From Thermodesulfobacteriota bacterium (GTDB lineage: Bacteria; Desulfobacterota; Deferrisomatia; Deferrisomatales; JACRMM01): a DNA stretch of 33,632 nt. Below the pieces are notes generated by a model that was not told where the DNA came from, did not search any database, and was given only the letters and a program-made list of their open reading frames with translations. The stretch is taken from contig JBFLZB010000004.1 in NCBI GenBank assembly GCA_040756475.1, positions 1 through 33,632 on the forward strand, written 5' to 3'. Within the stretch, counting starts at the first letter, position 1, and every line of letters starts with the position of its first letter. The position numbers and the translations under genes are program-made. Below are positions 21,277 through 28,995 of the stretch, one piece after another.

Positions 21277-22461
21277 GTGGTCAAGGTGGGCCTGGAGGTG
21301 TTTGCGGAGGCTCCCGAGCGCTGGGTCCCCCGGGGAGCCCGGGCGGGGCTCCTGCTCAACCCCGCCAGCGTGGACGCCGGGTACCGGTCGGCCCGCGAGG
21401 TGGTGGCCGAGGTCCTGGAGGCGGCCGGAAGCCGGCTCGCGGCGCTCTTCGGGCCCCAGCACGGCATCGGCGCCGACGTGCAGGACAACATGGTGGAGTC
21501 GCCCCACGGGGTGGACCGGCGCCTGGGCGTCCCGGTCTGGTCCCTCTACGGGGAGGTCCGAAAGCCCACGCGGGCCATGCTCGAAGGCCTCGACCTGCTT
21601 CTGATGGACCTGCAAGACGTGGGCACCCGGGTCTACACCTTTCCCTGGACCCTGCGCCTGGTGCTGGAGGCCTGCGGCGAGGCCGGGGTGCGGGTCGTGG
21701 TGCTCGACCGCCCCAATCCCCTGGGGGGCGCCCTCGTGGAGGGCAACCGGCTCGGGGTGGGGTGGGAGTCCTTCGTCGGCCTGGAGCCCGTGCCCATGCG
21801 CCACGGGCTCACCCTGGGGGAGCTGGCCTTGTGGTTCCGGGGGGAGCGGGGGGCGGGGTGCGAGGTGGACGTGGTCCCGCTGGAGGGCTGGCGGCGGTCC
21901 ATGCTGTGGCCCGAAACCCGCCGTCCCTGGGTGCTTCCTTCGCCCAACATGCCCACCCCGGAGACGGCGGCCGTCTACCCCGGCACGGTGCTCCTGGAGG
22001 GCACCAACGCGTCGGAGGGCCGGGGCACCACCCGCCCCTTCGAGATCGTGGGCGGCCCCTGGGTGGAGGGAGAGGCGCTGGCGCGGGTCCTGGAACGACA
22101 GGAGCTGCCGGGGGTCGCGTTTCGACCTCTCGCTTTCCTTCCCACCTTCCAGAAGTGGGCCGGGCGGGCATGCGGGGGCGTGCAGCTCCACGTGACCGAC
22201 CCGGAGGCCTTTCGCCCCTACCGCACGGGGCTGGCGCTCCTCTCGGCTTTGTGGAAGCTCTGCCGGGGTGCGGGCTTCGGGTGGCGGGCGCCGCCCTACG
22301 AGTACGAGGCGGAGCGCCTGCCCATCCACCTCCTGCTGGGGAGCGAGGCGCTGCGCGAGGCGTTGGAGGCCGGGGCGGACCCGCGAGACCTGGAGGAGGG
22401 CTGGGGCGAAGAGTTGAAGGGCTGGGAGGAGGAGAGACAGCCGTACCTGCTCTACCGGTAG
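21277..22461 (+). CDS. namZ: NamZ-type exo-beta-N-acetylmuramidase (DUF1343, GH171)
   Basis: 394-residue DUF1343 protein, the family of Bacillus subtilis NamZ, which removes MurNAc from the non-reducing end of murein fragments. Family stretches include LLLNPASVDAGYR, LFGPQHGIGADVQDNM, DLQDVGTRVYTFPWTL, DRPNPLGG, PSPNMPTPETAAVYPGTVLL and EGTNASEGRGTTRPFE, the last with likely active-site Glu residues. No signal peptide is present, so the enzyme should act in the cytoplasm, unlike secreted Firmicute forms. GTG start at 21277 follows AGGGAGGAG. It is the first gene after the promoter, followed by murein-recycling genes that suit it. Confidence 0.88.
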   Translation: MVKVGLEVFAEAPERWVPRGARAGLLLNPASVDAGYRSAREVVAEVLEAAGSRLAALFGPQHGIGADVQDNMVESPHGVDRRLGVPVWSLYGEVRKPTRAMLEGLDLLLMDLQDVGTRVYTFPWTLRLVLEACGEAGVRVVVLDRPNPLGGALVEGNRLGVGWESFVGLEPVPMRHGLTLGELALWFRGERGAGCEVDVVPLEGWRRSMLWPETRRPWVLPSPNMPTPETAAVYPGTVLLEGTNASEGRGTTRPFEIVGGPWVEGEALARVLERQELPGVAFRPLAFLPTFQKWAGRACGGVQLHVTDPEAFRPYRTGLALLSALWKLCRGAGFGWRAPPYEYEAERLPIHLLLGSEALREALEAGADPRDLEEGWGEELKGWEEERQPYLLYR

Positions 22462-22487
22462 GGTGGGTCCAGCGAAGTGGACCCACC
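22462..22487. terminator. Hairpin between convergent genes; palindromic repeat copy 2
   Basis: GGTGGGTCCA, a 6-nt loop, and its perfect complement form a 10-bp stem starting at the NamZ stop codon. The small gene at 22503-22691 runs towards it from the other side, so it may serve both. No T-run follows. It is nearly the same element, inverted, as 19687-19711, so it may be an interspersed repeat put to this use. Confidence 0.5.
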
Positions 22488-22502
22488 ACCCCCCCTGGCT
22501 GC

Positions 22503-22691
22503 TCAGGCGGCCTCGCCCATGCCCCGGAGCTCGCCGACCCGGCGCCACACCCCCTCCCGCCGGCGCGGGGCCAAATCGTGCTGGTCGGCCCAGTACTGGA
22601 AGGCGGCTGCGATTTCGGGCCGCCCCATCTCCCTCCACCATTGGAGGAAGCGTTCGGCGAGGATGTACGGAAAGGCCGCATCGCGATTCAT
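22503..22691 (-). CDS. Small hypothetical protein
   Basis: 62-residue frame starting MNRDAAFPYILAERFLQWW. It is rich in Trp and Arg, is not repetitive, and has no transmembrane segment. I do not recognise a family. It is convergent with NamZ and divergent from Mpl, with a heptamer array directly upstream. The ribosome site is weak. The amino-acid composition looks protein-like, but the length alone could arise by chance in this GC-rich DNA. Confidence 0.4.
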   Translation of the reverse strand: MNRDAAFPYILAERFLQWWREMGRPEIAAAFQYWADQHDLAPRRREGVWRRVGELRGMGEAA

Positions 22692-22706
22692 GGCGCTGTC
22701 CCTGTC

Positions 22707-22741
22707 CTGTGCCCTGTGCCCTGTGCCCTGTGCCCTGTGAA
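22707..22741. repeat. Heptamer array, family C (CTGTGCC)
   Basis: Four perfect copies of CTGTGCC followed by CTGTGAA, with looser copies just before (CTGTCC units from 22696). It lies between the small hypothetical gene and mpl. Confidence 0.9.
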
Positions 22742-22771
22742 CGTTGGTGCATTGTAGACAAGTGAGCTTCG

Positions 22772-24205
22772 ATGTTCAATCTTAGTGAACAAATCTTCCG
22801 GGCGGGCGGCTCGCCGCTCCGGGTCCACTTCCTGGGGATCTGCGGCACCGCCATGGCCGGGGTTGCGGCCGAGCTGCACCGGCAGGGGGTTGGGGTCACC
22901 GGCTCCGACGACGCGGTGTACCCTCCCATGTCCACGTTCCTCGAGGCCCGGGGGGTGCCGGTGGCGGCAGGATACCGGGAAGAAAACCTCACGCCCGCGC
23001 CGGACCTCCTGGTGGTGGGCAACGCCATCTCCCGGGGCAACCCCGAGCTCGAGGCGGCCCTGGACCGGGGACTGCCCTACTGCTCGCTCCCGGAGCTCCT
23101 GCGCTGGGCGTTCCTCCCGGGCAGGACGAGCCTGGTGGTCACGGGCACCCACGGCAAGACCACCACGGCGGCCCTGTGCGCCTGGGCTCTGGAGGCTGCG
23201 GGGCGGGCGCCCTCCTGGCTCGTGGGGGGTGTTCCCGTAGGCCTCCCCGGGGGCTTCCACCTGGGTGAGGGGGAACCCTTCGTCCTGGAGGGGGACGAGT
23301 ACGACACGGCGTTCTTCGACAAGCGCTCGAAGTTCCTCCACTATCTGCCGCGCGTCCTCGTCCTGAACAACGTAGAGTTCGACCACGCCGACATCTTCGA
23401 CGACCTGGAGGGGATCCGGCGCTCCTTCCGCCACCTCCTGCGCACCGTGCCCCGGTCGGGGCGGGTGGTGGCCAACTGGGACGACCCGGAGGTGCGGGCC
23501 CTGGCGGCCCTGGCCCCCTGCCCGGTGGTGCGGTACTCGCGGCGGGAGACCGGGGTGGAGTGGTACGGCGACGCCTCCTCCGGCGGGGGCCGGATGCGGG
23601 TGCGGGGGCCCGGGGGCCGGAGCCTGGACCTCGCCCACGAGCTCTTGGGGACCCACCAGCCCTGGAACCTCCTTGCGGCCGGGGCGGCCCTGGCGGAGCT
23701 GGGACTGTCGGATCGGGAGGTGGAGGGGGCGGTGGCGAGCTTCCGGGGGGTCAAGCGCCGCGCCGAGCTCCGGGGCGAGGTCGGGGGCGTGCGGGTCTAC
23801 GACGACTTCGCCCACCACCCCACCGCCATCCGGGGCATCCTGGAGGGCTTTCGGGAGCGCTACCCGAAGGCGCGCCTGTGGGCCGTGGCCGAGCCCCGCT
23901 CCAACACCATGCGGCGCCGAGTCTTCCAGGAGGCCCTGGCCGAGGCCTTCGGCGCCGCCGACCGGGTGTGCCTGCGGGAGGTGCCCGACCCCGCCAAGGT
24001 CCCCGAGGCCGAGCGCTTGGATGTGGGCCGCCTGGCCGCCGCGCTCAGCGCCCGGGGCGTCCCGGCCCAGGCCTTCCCCGACGCCGCGGCCATCGTCGCG
24101 TACCTCACGCCCCTGCTGGCCCCCGGCGACGTGGTCGCCGTGCTCTCCAACGGCGGCTTCGAAGGGATCCACGACCGCCTCCTGAATGCTCTGGGCCGCC
24201 GATGA
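22772..24205 (+). CDS. mpl: UDP-MurNAc:L-Ala-gamma-D-Glu-mDAP ligase
   Basis: 477-residue Mur-ligase-family enzyme that reattaches recycled murein tripeptide to UDP-MurNAc. The N-terminal nucleotide-binding stretch is VHFLGICGTAMAGVA, the ATP P-loop is GTHGKTTT (125-132), and DDFAHHPTAI near residue 343 is typical of Mpl/MurC. EGDEYDTAFFDKRSKF, just past residue 170, distinguishes Mpl from MurC. The ATG at 22772 has only a weak ribosome site. Its stop shares ATGA with the next gene. The substrate implies a meso-diaminopimelate wall, hence a Gram-negative-type murein. Confidence 0.93.
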   Translation: MFNLSEQIFRAGGSPLRVHFLGICGTAMAGVAAELHRQGVGVTGSDDAVYPPMSTFLEARGVPVAAGYREENLTPAPDLLVVGNAISRGNPELEAALDRGLPYCSLPELLRWAFLPGRTSLVVTGTHGKTTTAALCAWALEAAGRAPSWLVGGVPVGLPGGFHLGEGEPFVLEGDEYDTAFFDKRSKFLHYLPRVLVLNNVEFDHADIFDDLEGIRRSFRHLLRTVPRSGRVVANWDDPEVRALAALAPCPVVRYSRRETGVEWYGDASSGGGRMRVRGPGGRSLDLAHELLGTHQPWNLLAAGAALAELGLSDREVEGAVASFRGVKRRAELRGEVGGVRVYDDFAHHPTAIRGILEGFRERYPKARLWAVAEPRSNTMRRRVFQEALAEAFGAADRVCLREVPDPAKVPEAERLDVGRLAAALSARGVPAQAFPDAAAIVAYLTPLLAPGDVVAVLSNGGFEGIHDRLLNALGRR

Positions 24206-26151
24206 CCCGCCTCCCGTGCGCCCCGTCCACCCCGTCCACCCCGTCCATGGTGTCCACTTCGTCCGCGCTCGTGCTCCTTCTCTTCGCCCTGGCGGCCTGC
24301 GCCCCGGTGCCACGTCCCCCGACTGCCGCCTGGGTGGTGCGCACCGCGCTCGCGACCCCCGAGGGCGTGGATCGGGTGACGAGGGAGGCGCGGGAGGCGG
24401 AGCTCCACACCCTGGCGGTCCAGGTGCGGGGCCGGGGAGACGCCTATTACGCCAGCGACCTGGCCCCTCGGGCCGAGGCCCTGACCGCGGCCGGGGCAGC
24501 CCCGGGCTTCGACCCCCTGGCCCGGGTCCTGGAGGGCGCCGGCGGCGCCCGGGTGCTCGCCTGGATGAACGTCTTCCTCCTGTGGAGCGGCGAGGGCGCC
24601 CCCGCCGACCCCTCCCACGCGGCGCTTCGGGCCGGGTGGGTGCTGCGCGACGCGGCGGGACGGCCGGTCTCCGAGTACTCGGCCCTGGAGCGGTCCCTGG
24701 GGTGGATCGAGGGCGTCTACGCCGACCCCGACTCCTCCGCGTATCGCGAGCACTTTGCCGCCCTGGTGCGGGAGGTGGCGAGCCGCTACCCGATTGCGGG
24801 GGTGCACCTGGACTTCGTGCGATACCCCGGGCCGGGCTACGGCCACGGCGGGGCGCTGGGGGCGTGGTTCGAAGAGACCTGGGGCCTCGACCCCCGGTGG
24901 ATTCCCGACGAGCTGCGCACCCCGGACCTGGGGGCGTGGGTCTCGGGCGCGATGCCGCCGGCCGACCGGGTCCTGGCCACGGCCGCGCTCCTCTGGGCGG
25001 ACCTGCGGGCCTTCCGGATCACGGAGCTCGTGCGGGCCGCGCGGGAGGCCCTGGACGGGGTCCGTCCCGGCCTGGAGCTCTCCGCGGCCGTCTTCCCCGA
25101 CGCGGGCCCCGCCTACGTGGAGAAGGGGCAGGACTGGCGGGCCTGGGCGCAGGAGGGGCTCGTGGACGCCCTCTACCCCATGGCGTACTTCGGCGGACCG
25201 GAGCGGGTGGAGGCCCAGCTGCGGGCCGTGGCCCGGGCGGTTCCCCGTTCCGGTTCGACCTCTGCACCAACGGACCGCCCAAGGACCCAGGTCCGGCTCT
25301 GGGCCGGGCTGGGCGCCTATATCAAGGATCCCGACGCCATCGCCGCCGAGGCGGCTGCCGCCCGGAGGCTCGGGTACGACGGGGTGAGCCTCTTCGACGT
25401 GGGCAGCGTGATGGAAAAGCCCGGGGGGCTGGCCGCCTATGCCCGGGCTGCGGCGGCGCTGCCGGTCCGGGGGGCTGCCTCTGCCGAGCCCGTTGCCCCC
25501 ATGCCCCCGTTTCCCACGGGGCGGACCCGGGGCGGGCGCTGGCTCGTCGAGAGCCTGGAACGGGCCTCCGGGGGCATTCCGCCCCCCGGAACCAGCGTCG
25601 ACGGCCTGGAGGACGCCCTGGAAGCCCGCTGGGCCGAGTTCGAGGCGGCCCGGGCCGGGGTTCTCCCTCGGGTTCTGGCCGCCCTGGCGGCCGAGCCGGT
25701 GAGCTTGCCTGCCTGGGTGGAGCTGCGGGGGATCTTTCGCTACGTGCACCCCCTGGATCCCCCCGAGCGTCGGGCCGAGCAGCGCCAGACCTGTGAGGAC
25801 GCCCGGGCGCGGGTGCTCCGGGGCGAAGAGCTGGCGGCCGTCGCCCGCGAGGTGTCCCAGGGGGGCACCCGGGCTCTGGGGGGCGCCCTGGGCCGGCGCT
25901 ACGTTCTTCCGGGGAGCCCGGCCAACGACGCGCTGCTGGGGACCCAGTCCGGCGCTCTCACCCCGGTCCTCGAGGTCCCCAACGGCTACTGGTTCTACCG
26001 GGTGGAGGCCCGGGGGCCGGCGCGCTCCGCGCCCCTGGGGGAAGCGCCCTGGGATGCCCGGCGCATCGTCCTGCGCCGGGCCCTGGCTGCCGAGGCGGCT
26101 CGCGCCGGGCTCGAATCCGCGACAGTGGTCACCGCGGAGGACACCCCGTGA
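24202..26151 (+). CDS. Lipoprotein: COG1649 GHL10-like domain fused to parvulin-like domain
   Basis: 649-residue predicted lipoprotein (signal ALVLLLFALAAC, lipid-attachment Cys33). Residues about 44-420 resemble the COG1649/GHL10 glycoside-hydrolase-like family: AWMNVFLLWS (120-129), GVHLDFVRYPG (200-210) and DALYPMAYF (322-330) are its barrel strands, with candidate acidic residues Asp204 and Asp322. Residues about 505-605 look like a PpiC-type parvulin domain (LRGEELAAVAREVSQGGTR, GGALGRRYVLPGS, then an NGYWFYRVE end). The ATG at 24202 overlaps the mpl stop. A second ATG at 24247, right before the hydrophobic segment, is a credible start, since the intervening codons are a tandem nonamer array. 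Envelope location near murein fits its neighbours; substrate unknown. Confidence 0.78.
   Translation: MTRLPCAPSTPSTPSMVSTSSALVLLLFALAACAPVPRPPTAAWVVRTALATPEGVDRVTREAREAELHTLAVQVRGRGDAYYASDLAPRAEALTAAGAAPGFDPLARVLEGAGGARVLAWMNVFLLWSGEGAPADPSHAALRAGWVLRDAAGRPVSEYSALERSLGWIEGVYADPDSSAYREHFAALVREVASRYPIAGVHLDFVRYPGPGYGHGGALGAWFEETWGLDPRWIPDELRTPDLGAWVSGAMPPADRVLATAALLWADLRAFRITELVRAAREALDGVRPGLELSAAVFPDAGPAYVEKGQDWRAWAQEGLVDALYPMAYFGGPERVEAQLRAVARAVPRSGSTSAPTDRPRTQVRLWAGLGAYIKDPDAIAAEAAAARRLGYDGVSLFDVGSVMEKPGGLAAYARAAAALPVRGAASAEPVAPMPPFPTGRTRGGRWLVESLERASGGIPPPGTSVDGLEDALEARWAEFEAARAGVLPRVLAALAAEPVSLPAWVELRGIFRYVHPLDPPERRAEQRQTCEDARARVLRGEELAAVAREVSQGGTRALGGALGRRYVLPGSPANDALLGTQSGALTPVLEVPNGYWFYRVEARGPARSAPLGEAPWDARRIVLRRALAAEAARAGLESATVVTAEDTP
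24222..24266. repeat. Nonamer array (CCCGTCCAC-type) at a lipoprotein gene start
   Basis: Five 9-bp units: CCCGTCCAC twice, CCCGTCCAT, GGTGTCCAC, TTCGTCCGC. The array lies across the two candidate start codons (24202 and 24247) of the lipoprotein gene and is read as Pro-Ser-Thr repeats. Confidence 0.75.
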
Positions 26152-27071
26152 GCTCGCTGCCTCCTCCCCGATTCCCCCCCCGGCTCGCCCCCGGCGACAC
26201 CGTGGCACTGGTTGCCCCCGGCGGGGCCGTGGACCCGGAACGCATCCGGGCCGCCGTGGCACTCCTGGAATCCCGGGGCCTTCGGGTGCGCGTGCGCCAG
26301 GACGTCACGTCCTCGCTGCGGTACCTGGCGGGGGACGATGGCCGACGCCGCGAGGAGCTGCGCCAAGCCCTGGGAGATCCGGAAGTGCGAGGGGTCTTCC
26401 TGGCCCGCGGGGGCTTCGGCACCCAGCGCCTCCTGGCTTCCCTGGGGCCCGCAGACCTGGGAGAGCCCCGGGCGGTGGTGGGGTTCAGCGACAACACGGC
26501 GCTCCTGAATCATCTGCGGCGGGCGGGCTGGGCCGTGCTCCACGGCCCCCATCCCCGGGGAGACCACCCGGGGGAGCTCGACGCCGTGCTCGGGTGTCTG
26601 GGCTACTACGGGGAGCCGGCGCGCCCCGCGTTCCTGGGGCTTCGGGTGTGGGCCCGGGGGACGCAGGACCGCGTCGTGGCCGAGGTGGGGGGCGGGTGCC
26701 TCTCGCTCCTCGCGAGCTCTGCGGGAACTCCGGGGGCCTTTCGCGGGGCGGGCCGCATCGTCTTTCTCGAAGACGTCAACGAGCCCGTCTACCGCCTGGA
26801 CCGGATGTTGCTCCAGCTTCGGGCCTCCGGCGCCCTGGAGGACGCCGCCGCGGTGGTCTTCGGCAAACCCGAGACCTTCCTCGCCTCCGGCGAGGATCCC
26901 GGACACCTGGAGGGCCTGCTCGCGGAGTTTGCCGGGTCGGTGCCCTGTGCGGTGCTCTCGGGGGTCGCGGCAGGCCACGGCACCCCCAACCTGCCCCTTC
27001 CCTTCGGCCCCCGGGCCCTCCTCGACCCGGAGCGGGGCAGCCTGGCCTTCATCGAGGGGCTGGTCCCGTGA
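26148..27071 (+). CDS. ldcA: LD-carboxypeptidase (peptidase S66)
   Basis: 307-residue S66-family serine peptidase that trims the terminal D-Ala from murein tetrapeptides, giving the tripeptide that Mpl reuses. The catalytic set is visible: Ser114 in VGFSDNTALL, a Glu in FLEDVNEPVYRLDRML (207-221) and His277 in AAGHGTPNLPLPFG. No signal peptide, so cytoplasmic as expected for recycling. The GTG start overlaps the stop of the preceding lipoprotein gene (GTGA), and the gene overlaps nagZ in the same way, so translation of the series is coupled. Confidence 0.92.
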   Translation: MSSLPPPRFPPRLAPGDTVALVAPGGAVDPERIRAAVALLESRGLRVRVRQDVTSSLRYLAGDDGRRREELRQALGDPEVRGVFLARGGFGTQRLLASLGPADLGEPRAVVGFSDNTALLNHLRRAGWAVLHGPHPRGDHPGELDAVLGCLGYYGEPARPAFLGLRVWARGTQDRVVAEVGGGCLSLLASSAGTPGAFRGAGRIVFLEDVNEPVYRLDRMLLQLRASGALEDAAAVVFGKPETFLASGEDPGHLEGLLAEFAGSVPCAVLSGVAAGHGTPNLPLPFGPRALLDPERGSLAFIEGLVP

Positions 27072-28111
27072 GCCGTCCGCCTCTTGCCTCCCATTCGTCC
27101 CATGGGTCCCATCGGGCAGTGCTTCACCGCCCCGGCCGGCTCCTGATCCTCGGGTACGAAGGCACCACCCCACCCGATGCCCTTTTCGCCTTTGCGGCTC
27201 GCTTCGGCCTCGGGGGCGTCATCCTCTTCGCGCGCAACTGCCCGGACGCAGCCACCGTCGCCGCGGCTACGGCGGCGCTTCGCCGAGGGCTGGCCCAGGC
27301 CGACCCGGGCTCGCCCGCCCTGGTGCTCGTGGACCAGGAGGGGGGCAGGGTGGAGCGCCTGCGCGACGGGGTGCCGCGCTTGCCTCCGGCCCGCGCCTTC
27401 GGCGACGACCCCGAGGGCGAGATCCTCCTCTCCCAGGCCGTCGAGGCCCAGGCCCGGGCCCTGGCCGGCCTGGGGATCACCGTGAACCTGGCCCCGGTGT
27501 GCGACGTGGCCCAGGAGGGGGAGAGCGGGGCCATCGGCGATCGGTCCTTCGGGGGCGACTCGCAGCGGGCGGCGCGCCTCGCCGCGGTCCACGTGCGGGC
27601 GTGCCTGAGGGGCGGGGTGCTTCCCTGCGCCAAGCACTTCCCCGGCCACGGCGCGGCCCGGGCCGACAGCCACCGGGAGCTGCCCCGGGTCGAGCGGACT
27701 CTAGCGGAAATCGAAACCCTCGACCTCGTCCCCTTCCGGGCCGCCATCGCAGCGGGCGTGCCGCTGGTCATGGCCGGGCACCTCCTGTTCCCAGCGGTCT
27801 CCGCCGCCCCGGCGAGCCTGTGCCGGTCCTGGCTCCAGGGGGTCCTGCGGGAGCGCCTCGGGTTCGCAGGCGCCGTCGTCTCTGACGACCTGGAGATGGG
27901 CGCCCTGACAGGCCTCGGCTCACCGGAGGACCTGGCGGTGCGCTCCGTGCGCGCCGGCTGCGACCTCCTGATCTACGGCCGCATGCTCCAGCCCGGCCTG
28001 GATGTGGACCGGGTCGGGCAAGCCCTGTCGCGGGAGGTCCCCCAGGACCGCCTGGCCGAAGCCGAGGACCGGCTGTTGCGTGCACCGGTTCGGCCCGATG
28101 TTGACATATAG
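27068..28111 (+). CDS. nagZ: Beta-N-acetylhexosaminidase NagZ (GH3)
   Basis: 347-residue GH3 enzyme that removes GlcNAc from murein disaccharides and muropeptides. Diagnostic motifs are VDQEGGRVERL (88-98), CAKHFPGHG with the following DSH (His202, general acid loop) and VVSDDLEMGAL (270-280) carrying the nucleophilic Asp. No signal peptide. The GTG at 27068 overlaps the ldcA stop. The first 16 residues translate a nonamer array (Ser-His repeats); a second GTG at 27119 could be the original start. Together with NamZ it would clear both sugars from the non-reducing end of murein fragments. Confidence 0.9.
   Translation: MSRPPLASHSSHGSHRAVLHRPGRLLILGYEGTTPPDALFAFAARFGLGGVILFARNCPDAATVAAATAALRRGLAQADPGSPALVLVDQEGGRVERLRDGVPRLPPARAFGDDPEGEILLSQAVEAQARALAGLGITVNLAPVCDVAQEGESGAIGDRSFGGDSQRAARLAAVHVRACLRGGVLPCAKHFPGHGAARADSHRELPRVERTLAEIETLDLVPFRAAIAAGVPLVMAGHLLFPAVSAAPASLCRSWLQGVLRERLGFAGAVVSDDLEMGALTGLGSPEDLAVRSVRAGCDLLIYGRMLQPGLDVDRVGQALSREVPQDRLAEAEDRLLRAPVRPDVDI
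27089..27115. repeat. Nonamer array (TCCCAT-type) inside the nagZ start
   Basis: Three 9-bp units (TCCCATTCG, TCCCATGGG, TCCCATCGG), related to 21130-21165. In frame they give Ser-His-Ser-Ser-His-Gly-Ser-His, outside the conserved NagZ fold. Confidence 0.7.
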
Positions 28112-28129
28112 AAGTTATTTCAATAGAGT
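28101..28129 (+). promoter_or_regulatory. Sigma-70-type promoter before the DUF4160 gene
   Basis: TTGACA (28101-28106, perfect), 17-base spacer, TAGAGT (28124-28129, 4 of 6). The -35 box lies in the last codons of nagZ. Transcription would begin around 28136, at or next to the apparent TTG start of the DUF4160 gene. The AT-rich stretch stands out from its GC-rich surroundings. Confidence 0.6.
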
Positions 28130-28135
28130 CTGCCC

Positions 28136-28366
28136 TTGACGACAAAGCATCGCTTTCGCAGCCGATACCGGCTCCAGTTGCGGGAAAAGGACCACGTGCC
28201 CATGCACGTGCACCTCGTGGGTGGGCCGGTCAACGTTCGAATTAGCTTGGAGACTCTCACGATCGTGGAAGGATGGTGCCCACGCTCCCTGGAGGCCGAG
28301 GTGCTCACCTGGGTTCGCGGTCACCGCGACGAGCTCATCGAGGAGTGGAAGAAGTGGCATCCATGA
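28136..28366 (+). CDS. DUF4160 family protein
   Basis: 76-residue DUF4160-type protein: MHVHLVGGPVNVRI corresponds to the family's PHVHV core, followed by the EVLTWVRGHRDELIEEWKKWH helix. The frame is closed upstream by TAG at 28124, so the start must be TTG at 28136 (or CTG at 28130), giving little or no leader after the promoter; ATG at 28202 has an AGGA site but would cut off the first strand. It overlaps the following DUF2442 gene by ATGA. This pair recurs in many genomes and is suspected to be toxin-antitoxin-like; that is not proven. It looks inserted between nagZ and the sugar-kinase gene. Confidence 0.75.
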   Translation: MTTKHRFRSRYRLQLREKDHVPMHVHLVGGPVNVRISLETLTIVEGWCPRSLEAEVLTWVRGHRDELIEEWKKWHP

Positions 28367-28818
28367 AACGCCCCAGGTTGCAGGCCGTTGCCGCGCTGCC
28401 CGATCAGCGGCTCGAGTTGACGTTCGTCGACGGGACTCGCCATGTGGTCTGCCTCTCCCAGGACATCCAGCGCCTGCCCGGCCTGGCGCCGCTACGGGAC
28501 CCCGAGGCGTTTGCCGGCGCCCGGGTGGTCGAGGGCGAGGGCTGGACGGTCGAGTGGGAGGCCTTCGACATCCAGATCGGAGCCGATACCCTGCTGCTCG
28601 AAGCCCTGGCACAGCGGGCAACCGACGACAACACGCGCACCTTTCTGTCCTGGCGGGCCCGCAACGGCCTTTCTCTGGCGGAAGCCGGCCGGGCTCTCGG
28701 GCTCACCCCGAGAACGATCAGCGCCTACGGCACCGGAGCCCGCAGGGTGCCGCGCTACATCGCCCTGGCCTGCAAGGGCTGGGAAGCGGAGCGAGCCCGG
28801 CGGCCCGCGGCAAGATGA
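28363..28818 (+). CDS. DUF2442 protein with C-terminal helix-turn-helix
   Basis: 151-residue protein. Residues about 1-80 match the DUF2442 fold (LQAVAALPDQRLELTFVDG, then a WEAFDIQIGADTLLLEA end). Residues about 95-140 form a helix-turn-helix (GLSLAEAGRALGLTPRTISA), so it probably binds DNA. It is translationally coupled to the DUF4160 gene. If the pair is toxin-antitoxin-like, this would be the antitoxin and autoregulator. Codon use is less extreme than in the flanking murein genes, by eye. Confidence 0.78.
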   Translation: MKRPRLQAVAALPDQRLELTFVDGTRHVVCLSQDIQRLPGLAPLRDPEAFAGARVVEGEGWTVEWEAFDIQIGADTLLLEALAQRATDDNTRTFLSWRARNGLSLAEAGRALGLTPRTISAYGTGARRVPRYIALACKGWEAERARRPAAR

Positions 28819-28847
28819 CGGAAGCTGCCCTCCTTGCAGCCACGGCA

Positions 28848-28934
28848 GGGTAGGGACGCCTCGCCGAGGCGTCCGTTCGGGTCCATCGGCGTCACACCCA
28901 AGCGCGCGGCGCGCTCGGCGATCGCGCCCTACCC
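28848..28934. mobile_element. 87-bp element with 8-bp inverted ends (MITE-like)
   Basis: GGGTAGGG (28848-28855) and CCCTACCC (28927-28934) are perfect inverted ends. Inside, GGACGCCTCG-C-CGAGGCGTCC (28854-28874) is a perfect 10-bp hairpin, and a second GC-rich hairpin lies near the right end. It codes for nothing. No target-site duplication is visible, so mobility is unproven; it may be a REP-type structured repeat instead. Confidence 0.55.
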
Positions 28935-28995
28935 AACGCGCCTCCCGTGAAAGGGATGGACACGAAGAAGACGCACTGCTGTCGTCTGCGATCTC

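Noticed and set aside
23560-24201. Upstream extension of the COG1649-parvulin lipoprotein frame
   Set aside because: It lies inside mpl in another frame and would bury the lipoprotein signal peptide in the middle of the protein.
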